Source of the DNA: Liolophura sinensis
Taxonomy: Eukaryota; Mollusca; Polyplacophora; Chitonida; Chitonidae
DNA: 64,000 nucleotides
Direction: 5' to 3'
NCBI RefSeq assembly: GCF_032854445.1
Contig: NC_088303.1
Coordinates: forward strand, 16,005,501-16,069,500
Shown: positions 1 through 11,832 of the stretch, in pieces
Position numbering within the stretch: position 1 is the first letter of the stretch
How the letters are laid out: each line of letters begins with the position of its first letter
Notes under the pieces: generated by a model
Told to the model about the DNA's origin: nothing
Databases searched by the model: none
The model's input: the letters and a program-made list of their open reading frames with translations, nothing else
Made by a program: the position numbers and the translations under genes

Positions 1-1135
1 TGGCCATAAAATAAGGAAGTACATATAAACATAGTCTACAAATCATTTTAATGGCCCTATACACTGCACATGTACTTCAACATTATTATCATGCATTCAT
101 GCCGAGTAACGTGTCAAATCAGATAAGCTACAAAAAATGAATATTTCCGCACAAAACCGCTCTCAAAAGAAAGACAAAAACACAATACATTTCTGAATCA
201 CCTGTGTATAACCAGTCCAGGTATGTTGAGCTGGATTCTTTCAGGAAAACAGAGGGATTTTTCACTGCTGGTTTGGGCCACCATGACAGGTGTCATTTAC
301 CAGCTATCAATCACCTGGTCAAATAACCGCAGTAAGATTTATCTCTGTAACATGCTCTTTTTTATCATGTGAAAACCACCATTTCACAGACCAAGTAACT
401 TTCCCATTGGTTCACTACTTAAACTATACATGCTTTTCATTGCCTAGACGAAGCTGTTAAGGTCAGCCCAAATGTAACTGCCACTATCAACAACCTAGGA
501 CAACAAAGCTTAAAGTCAAGATCAAGTGATTTGAAGAATAAATTAGATCCATGCAATGTACAGGTATTCAAAAATGCCAATTAACAATATACCTTCGGTA
601 ATTTAGTTTAATTCTAAAATAACCAGGTAAAAACAGAGTAAGTGCAGATGATTTGGTTTTGATAATTGCATCCTGCTCAACAATACAGACAAAACAAATA
701 TAATGGGCAGAAATTAGCAGCTGACAGACAGCATGATAATCAAATCATAAAAAAGCTTGAAACTCAACAAAATGAAAAATAGTGATGCAAAACTTCTTTC
801 ATAAAGTTCAATTCTTTCTGACCTCATGTTTTATATGAAAAGGTGAATGGATTTATATCAACACTGTTGTACAAATGACTTAACTGCTGTAAATCTTTGA
901 TTTTTAAGACATCTAAAGCACTTATGCATACAATTACAATGAAAATGACTCCAAAATGATTTGTTTGTAAAGATGCAATCTTTGTACAACTGAGCAAATT
1001 ATTACCGCAACTTAAAGTTCTATCACAATATTTCAAAATATCTTTTGCAAAGGGGGTTGAAAAGGTTGAAGGATTTGGGTGGACCACAATTAGCCATTAT
1101 ATGTGCCTACTTACATACTGAATACATCTACTTAC
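1..1135. other. non-coding stretch, nothing recognised
   Basis: No convincing exon is visible. A minus-strand open stretch near 824-1087 can be joined in phase to the LIM exon B through an AG at about 988, and it would supply a Cys in the right place. Its residues are otherwise a run of hydrophobics without the LIM pattern, so it is not called. The segment presumably lies in an intron or downstream of the relic at 1136-1391. Confidence 0.5.
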
Positions 1136-1224
1136 CCCTTATCAAACGCCACCTCCCCACTCTCACTGGTCTGCAATTCCACATAGCGGGGTGGGGACTC
1201 AACAAAGTAATATGATTTAGGCAT
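1136..1224 (-). CDS. coding-like segment C with perfect splice donor
   Basis: On the minus strand an ATG opens 29 codons (MPKSYYFVES at the start, GEVAFDKG at the end) and runs into a perfect donor, GG|gtaagt, in phase 2. A TAA lies in frame 12 bases upstream, so the ATG would be the initiator if the segment is a first exon. A weaker alternative acceptor (tttgttgag) inside the segment would give a phase-0 exon starting at SPPRYVEL. Its phase-2 end equals that of LIM exon B, so both could splice to the same unseen exon to the left. It also sits directly after a reverse-transcriptase-like relic, so it may be a frameshifted continuation of that relic rather than a host exon. No family is recognised. 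Confidence 0.35.
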
Positions 1225-1265
1225 TCTCGACCTTTAAGAGTTTCCTTCACCCACACACAATTTAC

Positions 1266-1391
1266 TCAAATTCCAAGCTCAGCACAGAATTTTTCCAGAA
1301 GTCGACTGAGTTCAAAATACATTTCCTGTTGCCCACGAAATTCACTGGTAGCAGCAATTATGACAACATGATCAGCATAAACATTGTCTGT
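1266..1391 (-). pseudogene. reverse-transcriptase-like relic (LINE type)
   Basis: Forty-one open codons end in TGA. The translation begins TDNVYADHVVIIAATSEF and ends LLEKFCAELGI. In LINE reverse transcriptases the catalytic box YADD is followed by hydrophobic residues, a helix with Leu and Cys, and then GL-x-(V/I)N and KT. Here the catalytic pair reads DH instead of DD, and after the stop the same frame gives VN and KETL, which fits that pattern. The reading frame is broken by the stop and shifts into segment C. This looks like a dead fragment of a non-LTR element. An alternative is a terminal host exon, because an AG (cttaacag) sits at its 5' edge. The family assignment is by motif only. 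Confidence 0.4.
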
Positions 1392-3816
1392 TAAGACTGT
1401 TTTTTTTTTTTGCAGAACTACTGTGATTATGGCTTTATGCTTTTGTAACTTCTGACATCACTTTGCTGCCATCACCATGACAACATGCAACGAAATTTAA
1501 AGTATTAATGACTGTCACAGGTTTATAGTGACGACAGAAAATAACCAGTTCTTTACTGTGATAACGGTTGTCCTGTCTTCACCAGGTGGTCGGCTCAGCC
1601 TTTCACAGATAATTCCATTCGATCAGCAGAACATTCAAATAACCCGTCATTTCATCTTCAACCTCTGTCATTTGGTGAAAAGAAATTCTCAAGGATCATT
1701 CCATCTAAGAGTGTCAATCGATTTTCATCTGCAGATCAAAGATTTTTCCTAAGCTCCAAAACACAGCCAGATCAGTTCAAATTGAGAACACAAAATATCC
1801 ATAATCACTTCAGCGAGAAAATACCATGGCAACCTGATGACAGCCAGCAACAACAACACACTACTGCTTTAATTCACCGCAGTCACTCAAGTTCAACATC
1901 ATGATCCATGATCAGGTAAAGGCAAGGCTTCACAGAAAATGAAACCTGTGAAAGGTTTGATCTGCTGTAGGCAAGCTAGGGTCTGACTGTTAAGCATATA
2001 CAGTATCGCACAACAAACCTCGTGTTCTAATTAACCCGGTCAACATCTGCTTTGCCTCAACTTCCCTGTTCCCTTTTGGAACCTGCAATTCCACGATAAT
2101 TCCACTGCTCTCCAATTTCATCCCGGCAATAATGACAAACATAATCCATTCCACATGCCCTGCCGTTTTCCATAAATTATACAAAATACTTTCACCCTTT
2201 TTGTTAGTCTGTACTCCAACCACTCTTGGGACAATAATTAAATAAGTGTAGTTTCATAAAAATTGTAACACAAGGTGCAGTGAGTCATGCAAATGATTAA
2301 AACTCCTATGATCTAATGATACACCCTGCCTAATGCCGCCAACTGTATGAACAAAAATAACACCAATTTATCTGAACACAGATGATATAGTTCACACTTT
2401 TCTCTAATGTTTATAATCATCACTTCACACAGGACACGTCAGGCAATGAATCTATTACTGCAATTCCTGCCTGTTAGCAAACTTCAAACAGTCCGAGCAC
2501 CCATGGGTTACAGGTAAATCCAAAAGAATGACATCTAACTTGATCACAGTGAGCAAAAACACCTAGAGCTTGTCTGCAAATGAACATCAGGTAGTCCATG
2601 TACACTATCTAGCGAACATGTAAGATTTTGAACAAATGGATTCAGGTGAGTGATTACATATTCACGTCCACAGTCGACTGATGTCACAGACAAGCTCATT
2701 GGCATAATTACAGGTAGGTCTGAATGCTCAGGGCTGCCACGCTTAAGCCTTACGATAACATTGGCTGCCGTTCACATAGCTGTACAGGTAAAACAATACA
2801 TCCTGTCATGCCTGTATTGTCCACAGGTGAGATGACATACCTGACCACAGTAGCCCATAGGCCCTCAAGCTAGTAACATTATTCAAATCGATAGTCACCT
2901 GGAGGATGGGGGGGGGGGGAGCTACCCTATAATTAATGACCTAGGTCTCTTGAACTTGAACCTCTTTCTTAAATATGTTTAACATGGTTGCAAATTCATT
3001 TGACCAAGCACTGACTATAAAATAAGGTTTGGGAGAGGTGGTACCACAATGCTCATGTGATTTCATTGATATGCAACAATTTTAACAAGGCATCCATGCA
3101 TGCAGGTCATTCGTTAACATAAAATTCTTCACATCAAAAAATGAAGGTATGCCAAGCCAGCTGTTTCATCACAAGTGTCAACATTATAGCCAATGTACAA
3201 AAAAGAATAGTTTTTTTTTTTTGTTTTTTGTTTTTGCAACAAGCAGCTCTATGTGAGTATGGAATTGTTATTATTGTTCTTGTTACTGAGGATGGTTTTC
3301 ATGCTTTTGTCTGTAGAGTATATTATTTTGTTTTGATCAAGTTTTATCTAATGCGAATTATTTTAAGGGACAACTTTTGTTGGGAAAGTGTCACATTTCA
3401 CACTAATAATAATGATATAAATGTGATGACATCGGGAGTATTCACTGATAGTTCTGTTTTCTGGCTGAGCATAATTACTTCACAAGTATTATGGCCTGGA
3501 TTGTTCAGCCACGTTCAATGTGACAAACATTTACCTGTCACCTTTATCATGCTAATTACTGTACACCTGTGGACATTACAGGGCAAACCATTAAACACAC
3601 CTTACTCACACCATTCAAATACCTGGAACACAGCCACATATAGTGTCATAGAAATGCATGTCTTCATCCTCAATTAAAAATCTTAAAAACATATTACGCA
3701 TTTTTCACAACATGTTAACCAATAACAAGGCAATTTGAATTAAATAAGGTAACAATGTTTTTGCAATGACCGGCACAGTTTCTTGCCAATTTCCATAAAA
3801 GAAAAAAATAGTTGCT

Positions 3817-3895
3817 TATTTATTTGATTGGTGTTTTACACCATACTGAAGGATATTTCACTTATATGACAACGACCAGCATTATTAACACATAT
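3817..3895 (-). repeat. SINE-A fragment (3' part)
   Basis: The text tatttgattggtgttttac, followed by a catactgaaggatatttcac-like stretch and atgacaacgaccagcatta, matches the 3' half of the SINE family seen more completely at 28755, 37725 and 53350. The tRNA-like head is missing. Orientation is minus, judged from the more complete copies. Confidence 0.7.
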
Positions 3896-5252
3896 TGTGT
3901 TTCACCAACACAACAAACACTGCTCTATAAAATGATCATTTGCTGGCTGGCAGACTCAATACTCAGGAACTAAAATGTCATTTATTACATTATTTATACC
4001 ATAACAAATCACAAAGGACATGACTTTAGTTGTTTCCTTCTCATTTTTATGGCAACCTGTTGAATAACTTGAGTTGTCTACGCTTTCAAAAACTGTTGAA
4101 ATATACAGCAGTGTAAACTGTGAGTATAAATAATAGTCGCAAAACTATGTGTTTAACTGCATAGTATTCAACAGTCCTTGGTACATGTAGGCAGATACAG
4201 TGTGATATATTCCACTCCCAAAAAGCCTCAAGAAGACTTAATTCACAAATACCACCAAAGAGGTCAAACTGTTCTCAGAACAAAACATATTGTACCTCTA
4301 AAGGAAGGTCTCTTAAAAATTTGTTGTCTATATAAATCAATCATAAAGCTTTTAATACCGTACATTTGCATATTTGATTTACTCCTTAATGGCTGCATGC
4401 AAGCAGGAGCATCTTAATATTCATTAAGTACTTGAATTTTAGAAAGGTGGAGTGGACAGAATATAATCTGACAACCTGAGGGTATAAAAAAGAGTAAAAG
4501 TTGTATTACCAAGAGGGAAATCTGCTCTGAGAATAATACTTTACTTTCTGAGGGAGATGGCCCAGTGATTCAAATTCTTGACTAACTAATAATTGTTAAG
4601 TACTTTCAAATACAAGCATAATTCTGAATTCTTCCGCCATAAACTAGCATTACAAGAAGTTCAAACTTTTGTGGAATTGGTCCCCTCATCTTGGCTATCA
4701 ACATGAACGAAAATATTTCCTATTCCTATGTTGCTGGCAAACCATTCCTTGTACAACCGTTCGAGCTATGAAAAAACAGCAACAAGTAATGTATAAGAAG
4801 CAATTTCTCAATTCTGTTCCCAGATATATCTCATCCGTTCACACATAAATGGACTTCTCCCAGAAGCCATTTGAATGCCAGATATGACTATATACAGCTG
4901 CATTATCTTTCAGAGTTCTGAACTTCAGAGAATAAAAATTCCTTTCTAGGTGAGGAGTTACAGTATAATATGAGCGATACATAAAACAAGGACTGCAAGT
5001 GGAAGATGAGATTCAATGCTGACCAGGTTATCCCTGTACTCTATCTTAAACATGCAAATAAGTGTAAATGGCGATTCTCCAGGTGACATTCACCACATGA
5101 TGTCCTACAGGAACAGTGCAACAAGCAGTCACAGCCACAGTGATTGGTTGTTACAATCAGCTTTACACAGAACAGCTACAAAATTACCATAAACACTAAA
5201 GTTTCTTTTGGAGACAAAAACAACAATGAAATCAGGAAAGGCATAATTTTGC

Positions 5253-5255
<3 letters not shown>

Positions 5256-5301
<46 letters not shown>
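5256..5301. repeat. (TA)n microsatellite
   Basis: An uninterrupted run of alternating AT of about 44 bases, likely to vary in length and to form cruciforms. Confidence 0.95.
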
Positions 5302-5304
<3 letters not shown>

Positions 5305-5467
5305 TCTTCAGCCACATTGTTTGTTCACACAATGTCCATTTTTGTCATAAACAATGTTGTATTTTGTCCACATCAATCATCAAATACACTACACTAAAGA
5401 TACTGAGCAACAAAATTACATCTGCATGTACAAACATACTATATCATACGTTGTAATAACCACTTAC

Positions 5468-5523
5468 CTGGGGTTCATAACAGTAGACACGTTCAGATTT
5501 GGGGAATAATTTTTTCTCGACCC
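5468..5523 (-). CDS. candidate internal exon D (56 nt)
   Basis: The segment lies between an acceptor-like atgttgcag and a perfect donor CAG|gtaagt on the minus strand. Read with two bases completing a split codon, it gives VEKKLFPKSERVYCYEPQ and ends in phase 0. The RVYC piece resembles the end of a LIM second finger (aromatic, then Cys), and the exon lies downstream of LIM exon B. It cannot follow B directly: in the phase B needs, a TGA appears after nine codons, so at least one more exon would lie between. A second frame (phase 0 in, phase 2 out) is also open, so the frame is not certain. Confidence 0.4.
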
Positions 5524-8239
5524 CTGCAACATTTTCTTTTTGAAGCTCGAAACACCGTGGTATTCCTAGCTAAATTGGTGTACGTGGTATGTCCCAATTC
5601 TTTGTCGATACTGAGAAGTTGCAATATTAGTGAACAAAATTCTGCTCCCATGAAGCACTATGACAATTACTGCAAGGTGACAATGATAATGTTGTCAAAC
5701 CAGTGTTGATCAGAATGTCATGAAGGCACAAATTCTACACCTGCTACAATGTTCATTTTCTGTCAGATTCGTTTCCGTAGTTGATATCAACGTGTGGTCC
5801 ATAAACCATGCAATGAAATTACCCCTTGATTGCACTGACAACATTTATTGCTTTTAGACAATAAGTGGGCCTTATCTTAGACACACGTCCTCTTATACAT
5901 GTAACCAACAAGGTCAAATCATGGCCGAACAGAGCTATTTTTGAACACCAGAAATGTTGCAATAATAACTTTATTATTTTATTAAATCCAAACTCACTAC
6001 AAATGGCTTCTATTATGTTTAAAGGCCAAGTCATTAGTACAGCACTTTTGAGGTTTTTACCTCAGTGACATTTGAAAATAAGACTGTTGAATGCTCTACT
6101 CAATAACTAACAAGGCATATTGGTTTTTTCAAAAATATATGCAATACTTGTTCGGCATCAAATATTAATATTACAGACTCCATTACTTGTGAATGGCTGA
6201 AATACTGTTAAAGCAGAATTCTTGTGCAACAAAAGTTGTAGCTGGAAATAAAGTATATGTGAAATGTTTTACATTGATTTCTTCTAGGTTCATTAAGTAC
6301 ACAACCACCTAGGCTGCTAACACATTTAGGTATTTTCAGTCCCTTTTTCCACCCAGCAAACATGTTTATGGCAGAATTTTGTTAGATTTTATTGTTTATT
6401 TTCTGTTTTATTAATACTGTTTCAACAGAGCTCAAACAAGATGAAGTCCTATTAGTCACATGGCTATTCAGTGGAAAAATACAGAAATATATGTTGTCAG
6501 TAACTTTCATACTGGGCAAGCCATATGCCAATGAGGGTTACTGACACCATATGTGTCTGTATCCTATCATTGAAAATGATGAAACAAACTTATCCTGCAA
6601 AAGACCCATCAATTCAGCGCAGAAGACTATTGTATGTTGACAAATCACTCCAGTGATGGGACCATTGTTATTAACAACCCAACAAAGGGAGATAACCTAG
6701 TCAGTAGCCATATATAATGTTGGCTGCAGGATATGGGAATATACACGTCCCCCAGGTGACTGATGCTGTAGAATGAAAAGCAGAGTTTATTGTCTGATGA
6801 AGGATAAAACGCAAAACACTGCTTCTCATTCACTTATTATGACCACTGATCAAAAACATTATGTGTGAACAAGGAAACACTTTATTTATGACAGCATCAC
6901 CATAAAAGCACAAACATGTACATGTAATTCTTCAGCTGCCTTGTTTACATGCTTTAAGTGTGTGCTTACTGATACGTAATTTTCATAAATCAGCCCTGAC
7001 TAAAATCTGCGCATACAACTGTTCACTTTGCCACTACAACTGGCAACTATAACGTAGTTGTGCCATATTCAATTGCTCATAGCCCTTGTTTGCCTGGCAG
7101 TGTAAAAAACAAAATACTAAAACCGGCTAAGCCACTATTGGTAGTCTTTCAAACATGACTTTAACTTGCGATGATCAATCATTATCTAACCTTAATCAAT
7201 CAATGTCATGTACAGGTAACTTTTTTAGCGAATTTTTTTTATTTGCTGAAAATGGGACCAGCATTTCAAATTAATCTGATTTTGACATAAATCAATTCCG
7301 TTGTCAGATAGAAGTTACCCTAAAGTTTAGTGTAATAAACCATGAAACAATTATATACATGCATATTCTCACACAGAACTTCATTCACATAATTACACTA
7401 TCTTATGCAAAAAATTACTGTCATTCTTAGCAAAATAATGACAGAATACTATATTAATGTAACTTAATATACCTTGAGGAAAGCATGACAGACACACTTC
7501 ATCTGTATATTAACAGCACCAACATTCCATAAGATAAACGCTCTCTTGTTCACCTAGATGATCAAGTTCAATGATTTCACAATTCTGAAGATGTACTCTT
7601 TGCCCTAAGCCATCTATATCACAATACATGTCTGACATATTTCTGGTTACCTATACATGACTATATAGCAGTTCCACAACATAAATTTCTCATTTACTTG
7701 TACAATTACCCAATTCATAATTAATCTATTAAAATTATTAATCATGCTGATGTCAAACCAGCAAAGACAAAAAGGCCGGTCGCTACTTACAGGCCTAATG
7801 TTCGTTATCATGTTATACAAGTTAGTCAATTTAGGGGAAGTACTGGTATTTATTCACAAGGGTGAAATCATGGGGATAGAAAACGACCCCATCATGCTAA
7901 GTCTGGAACAAGAGCAGATCTGTACATATTTGTAGGTATACTAAAGGTAATCAGAAGTCAATTATCATTTAACCTGTGTACATGTAGTTGTTTAGGTAGG
8001 TGGAAGAAAACAAATTTGTTTTTCTAAAACTAGTTTACTGGAAATAAAAACTAAAATAGTACACAAACATACATAATCTTTTATCATGAGTGCACAAGAG
8101 TTAAAACCTTTTCGTATGTTTGCAACGTGTTTATTTAAGCACATTCTGAAGGCAATACATGTATTCTGAGTAGATTAATAAAATTAGACTTATTGTGAAG
8201 CTCGGAGCTGGCCAATCCACCTATTTAGGATTGTCTCCA

Positions 8240-8325
8240 AAATCATATTATAAATGTGCATAAATTGCTCTGAAAGTTGCTCTTTCAAATGTGAAAGGGT
8301 TGAGGAATTAGGGTAGCACTTTTGA
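8240..8325 (+). repeat. fragment of a dispersed fold-back element
   Basis: The words aaattgctctgaaagttg, ctctttcaaatgtgaaag and ggttgaggaatta recur in inverted orientation at 43497-43575, where they form one end of an element with inverted termini. This is a diverged single-ended copy. Confidence 0.6.
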
Positions 8326-8999
8326 TTGGGGTAATACAGTAAAACTTAGCACACTATCACCACATACATGTAGCTAAATGGCCTTGTCATCTAATTATAC
8401 TTAAGGACAATGTGACGATAATGTGACTAGGTCGCATGTGCATGGTTCTGAAGTCAATCCTTTACCAGTTATGACCACATGAAAATCAAGATACTAATTA
8501 ACATGTCAAATAATTAACACCAGAGGAATTAATTTCACAGATAAACCATACCTAACCCAAATTATTGTTCACGTTGTCTAGATACAAGTTGTCGAGATCT
8601 GCCACCTTTATGAAAGATGCCTGAACATAATACATGAATGACAATTCTAGAATTCACAATAAATAATCAAACCTACTGCAGTGTACTGCTCTGTCAACAT
8701 TGGTGACAGCAATACTGTACATGGATAGCTCACAAATAAATATGTCACTCAAAATTCAGAACACTGGGTAAATAATATACATAACGATGGAGTCACAACT
8801 CAGCCAAAACTGTACAAAATAAATAAAACCTGAATCTACAAGGCAAAACCTATGGTGAATGTAAAAACGTTCAATGCATGAAGGTTGGTAAGCTTGCTAT
8901 GCTACATAATTATGAAGGCTTACTACCCATAATGAGGTGTTAAAGGGTAGGCTGATATTAAGTTACCTGTGTCAAGAATGAACTGCACAGTATATCTAT

Positions 9000-9240
9000 G
9001 ATAAATGAACTTAGATTTCGCCCGTAACTGCCCCATTTCTTCTCAAATTTGGAACTTTTCCAAAAGGCTGGTAAAAAAATGTAATATTCTACTTTGAACA
9101 CTACAAATATCTGTCCCAAATTTAAGAATTAGGGTATGCAAGTTGCACACATCTGGCAGTTCTATTGATTTTAGAAAGGTTTTTTTGAGGTTTGCCAGGA
9201 AGGCAGGACGATATCCTACTAGAAAATTTAAAATTTCCAC
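9000..9240 (+). mobile_element. fold-back element copy, family M1
   Basis: The words ctattgattttagaaaggt and gcccca/gcccat-ttt, and the tail with ggaaaatt-like bases, recur at 29270-29470 (same strand) and 48905-49200 (opposite strand). No open frame is shared, which suggests a non-autonomous element. The ORF on the minus strand here is a by-product of the repeat. Confidence 0.55.
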
Positions 9241-9699
9241 ACTACAACTAATGACTTATTACATTTATTTGTCTCTAGAAGTGTTATTATGGGGGTAAAG
9301 TTTTAGGTCCGTCCCCATAACAATCATCATAATTTTCATGTTTCTAGTGTGCATACTGCATAGATCTACATGTATCTTGTGATATAACCATGAGCAGCAT
9401 TATAATAGCTGAATAGCATTATACCTGGGCTCCCTCAAGTCATGAATCTGGGTGTGGAATATATGAGCAAGATGTATTAATTGCTATAATATCTACATGT
9501 TGTATAATGGGATAAATAAAATAAAACTAACTCTCGCAGCTATTCATAACATAATTTTTGTTGCCGTAATTGTTTGTGGTAGACAAAGCATGACCAAAAA
9601 GCAACATATGTGGATAGTAACCAACTTCAAATTAACCTTCAGTTAGACAACTTGTCAATCATTATGTCGGACTGTCAATCATTATCTCATTATGGAGAA

Positions 9700-9870
9700 T
9701 GCTGCCCGCCTAAACAAAGTCAGCACCCAGCTGTATATAGCCTCGTTCCCGTATAGCCGACGACCACCCACCTGTATGAGAAGATGCCCACCTGGGATGA
9801 CTTGCCCAATGAGTATGATTTCTCACCAACATACCACTCAGGCTGCTGGTGAACACCAGTGAAACTTTCC
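9700..9870 (-). other. GC-richer block, open in several minus frames
   Basis: This block is clearly richer in G and C than its surroundings. It begins upstream (minus sense) at an AG (atgtatcag) and can be read as ESFTGVHQQPEWYVGEKSYS and onward to RLYTAGC before a stop. At least two frames are open, and a GTGAGA donor lies inside. It abuts the SINE-B copy on its right. It could be an untranslated exon, a short alternative exon or a decayed repeat. No family is recognised. Confidence 0.25.
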
Positions 9871-9877
9871 TGATACA

Positions 9878-10245
9878 TACGTATGCGTGTATGCTTGGGG
9901 TTTTACATCATACTTAACAGTGTTTCAGTCACCTGACCACAAAGAGTCATTAGGTGTGAGCACATATACTGTGTCTACTTGTGGCAGGGTGAGTCCATGC
10001 CACCAAAGTGCTGCCCCCACTGAAGTATCAGGTGCAGACACCTCACCCCACCCGTTCACATTATACTGACACTGGGCCAGTCAGTCTTGTTCTCTACCTT
10101 TAACCTCTCAGTGCTGAGCACAAAGCGAGGCAGCAACAAGTACCATTTATCAAGTCTAAGACCCAACCCTAGTTTCAATTCCAAAACTCCGACTTCGAGG
10201 CAGATACTCTGACCATTAGCTAGACCAATTTAGTGGTCAAAATTT
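9878..10245 (-). mobile_element. SINE-B copy, minus orientation
   Basis: The copy begins in window sense with gggttttacatcatactta and continues through cttgtggcag, tgccaccaaagtgctgcc and cattatactgacactgggcc to tcagtgctgagc. It ends near ttcgaggcagatactctgac, a degenerate tRNA-like head when read on the minus strand. The same order is seen at 14770-15110 and, inverted and more complete, at 45150-45480. An ATGC-rich run (catacgtatgcgtgtatg) precedes its 3' end. Confidence 0.8.
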
Positions 10246-11480
10246 TCCTGATCACTGCTGGTGAACACAACATTTTGAGAACACTTGAGTCTCATCACAG
10301 AAAAAAAAAAGGCCACTGGGCCAAAGGACCTTGCTGATTTTTTTTCTTTTTAAATATATATTTGGCTGCACTTATGTGATTTCAACTTTATTGTCTGCCT
10401 TTTATTTTGTTTCATGACTTGTTTAGAACTAATTAACAAGCTCATTTACTCATTATACCTCCTCTTCAGGAATAATTTCCTTTTTTAAAAATTTCTAAGA
10501 AAATGTGACAAAGAGAGTCATAAAGATGGCTTAGAGCCTACAGCAAAATCTTTCCCTTTTAACCCCAATACACACATTGCTGAAAATAGTTCAATTTACT
10601 ACCCATGTAATTAATGCAATCACAGGTTCTTTGTTTTGTTTGTGACTTGGCATATGTCAGTTTTGTAGAGTGAAATAAATCCAAATTGCGGGTAATGTCT
10701 TCTGGTACTAGTTACGTCACAATAGCAATAAATTGTAACGGCAACTGCGTTCTGTATATAGACCTCAATCACCAGAGCTAAAACTGCACCATGCTACATG
10801 TTTGATATCAATAAAAAGATCTATGCGTTTAAAGCCCAATTCAATGCACCAACATATGTTGCAAAAAAAACTACCTGCCAGAACCTCAGTGATGTTTACT
10901 GTATCCATTGAAGTTTATTATATGTTTATTTTATGTTTTCATTAGGTAATCAAAATATGTTTTTCACGTGAAGTTTGGTATGTAAAACTGCACTTTCAGT
11001 ATCATAAAATGATGTCCACACATAAGTTTTTGTGCTAAGAAATTAATCCAATTTCTCAAAAAAGCTCTTCCATGTAGTTGGTCCTACAAGGTGGATGAAC
11101 CATTCAAAATCATTCAGAATCAAATAAAATGTGTCACTTGAAAAACACTAAACTTGGGGTGAAATACTCATCAAATTGGCTCCATTTCCAGATGAATTAC
11201 TCAGGTGTAGAATTAGAAAGTCAAATTTACAAAAAGACTGCAAACTTTTTAGGTGCACTGGCTAAAAGGTGCAGCAATGCACCCTTAATTTTGAGCCCTG
11301 TTACTCATATTCCTTCAATAACATATTTGTATCAACTTGAGAAAAACCTGGCATGGGGATTAAATGTTGAGAGTAACTTCTGCATGGAGATCCTCAGAGG
11401 TTCTTTCAGAGCTTATAGCCCTTTGTTTACTATCTGACAAGATTACTGTAGAACCGACTGAGACAGAGAAGGGTACTCAC

Positions 11481-11832
11481 GTATAGCACTTGAAGCACTC
11501 CGGGTGATAGATGGCGCCCTTGGCCGACACCCTGTCCTGCCCCATGGCAAACCCACACAGAGAACATTTCTCCCCGTGGAAGGTGTGGCGGAAGCGATTC
11601 CGGATGCTTTGTCGCAAAAGTTTTGGACTGCTACACAGTTTTGGGCTCCTTTTTGGGCTCTTTGGACTGAGCGGGTTTTTCAAGCTAAGTGGGCTCACTG
11701 GGCTTTTGGGACTGACAGGGCTTTGGGCACGTTTATCCAACACCACATCTGCAGGACAGGAGTCTGAGCGCTCCTTGAGCTTGGGCGGTCTCGTTATTGC
11801 TTTCCCGTCTTTTCGGGCTGACGGTGCATCTC
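11481..11832 (-). CDS. exon B: Ser/Pro-rich linker plus first half of a LIM domain
   Basis: The exon is 352 nt with acceptor ttgccttccag and donor AC|gtgagt. It holds two bases completing a codon, 116 codons, and two bases of the next codon. The N-terminal part is basic and polar (DAPSARKDGKAITRPPKLKE). A proline-directed stretch with repeated SPVSP, SPLS and SPKSP units follows, rich in possible kinase sites. The last third reads EKCSLCGFAMGQD, then AIYHPECFKCYT. That is CxxC, 16 residues, HxxC, then CFKC, the first zinc finger of a LIM domain and the start of the second. The donor splits the second finger, so the domain is finished by an exon further left that I could not find. LIM domains bind protein partners, often at actin structures. 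The spacing and residues do not let me name the family. Joined to exon A the frame is continuous and the zinc ligands fall at about residues 177, 180, 197, 200 and 203. Confidence 0.88.

Larger units (their letters stand above)
1392..5467. other. long non-coding stretch with weak coding-like patch
   Basis: Most of this interval is AT-rich with no exon I can support. The patch at about 1990-2223 is less AT-rich and open on the minus strand for 77 codons, but no splice borders or family pattern convince me. The part at 2470-2860 has many CAGGTA and CAGGTG words (see findings). A SINE fragment near 3820 and a TA microsatellite near 5260 are listed separately. Confidence 0.5.
5524..11480. other. 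intron-like interval between candidate exon D and exon B
   Basis: Six kilobases of AT-rich sequence. It holds two fold-back element relics (8240 and 9000), a GC-richer block at 9700-9870 and a SINE-B copy. I looked here for the exon that should complete the LIM domain (one base, then a Cys codon) and found no good match. Confidence 0.55.

Noticed and set aside
824-1087. Minus ORF that can follow exon B in phase and supplies a Cys (SCTKIAS)
   Set aside because: After the Cys the sequence is a hydrophobic run without the Leu, aromatic and YC pattern of a LIM finger.
1528-1752. Plus ORF of 74 codons
   Set aside because: No splice borders and no coding-like pattern.
3141-3677. Plus ORF of 178 codons, the longest outside the arrays
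   Set aside because: It runs through a T run and is rich in Phe, Ile and Cys, as expected from AT-rich non-coding sequence. No domain is visible and no splice sites fit.
7744-7935. Coding-like stretches on both strands (plus GEVLVFIHKGEIMG; minus HDGVVFYPHDFTLVNKYQ)
   Set aside because: The minus reading meets a stop at once on both sides and the plus reading has no splice borders. It may be a decayed repeat.
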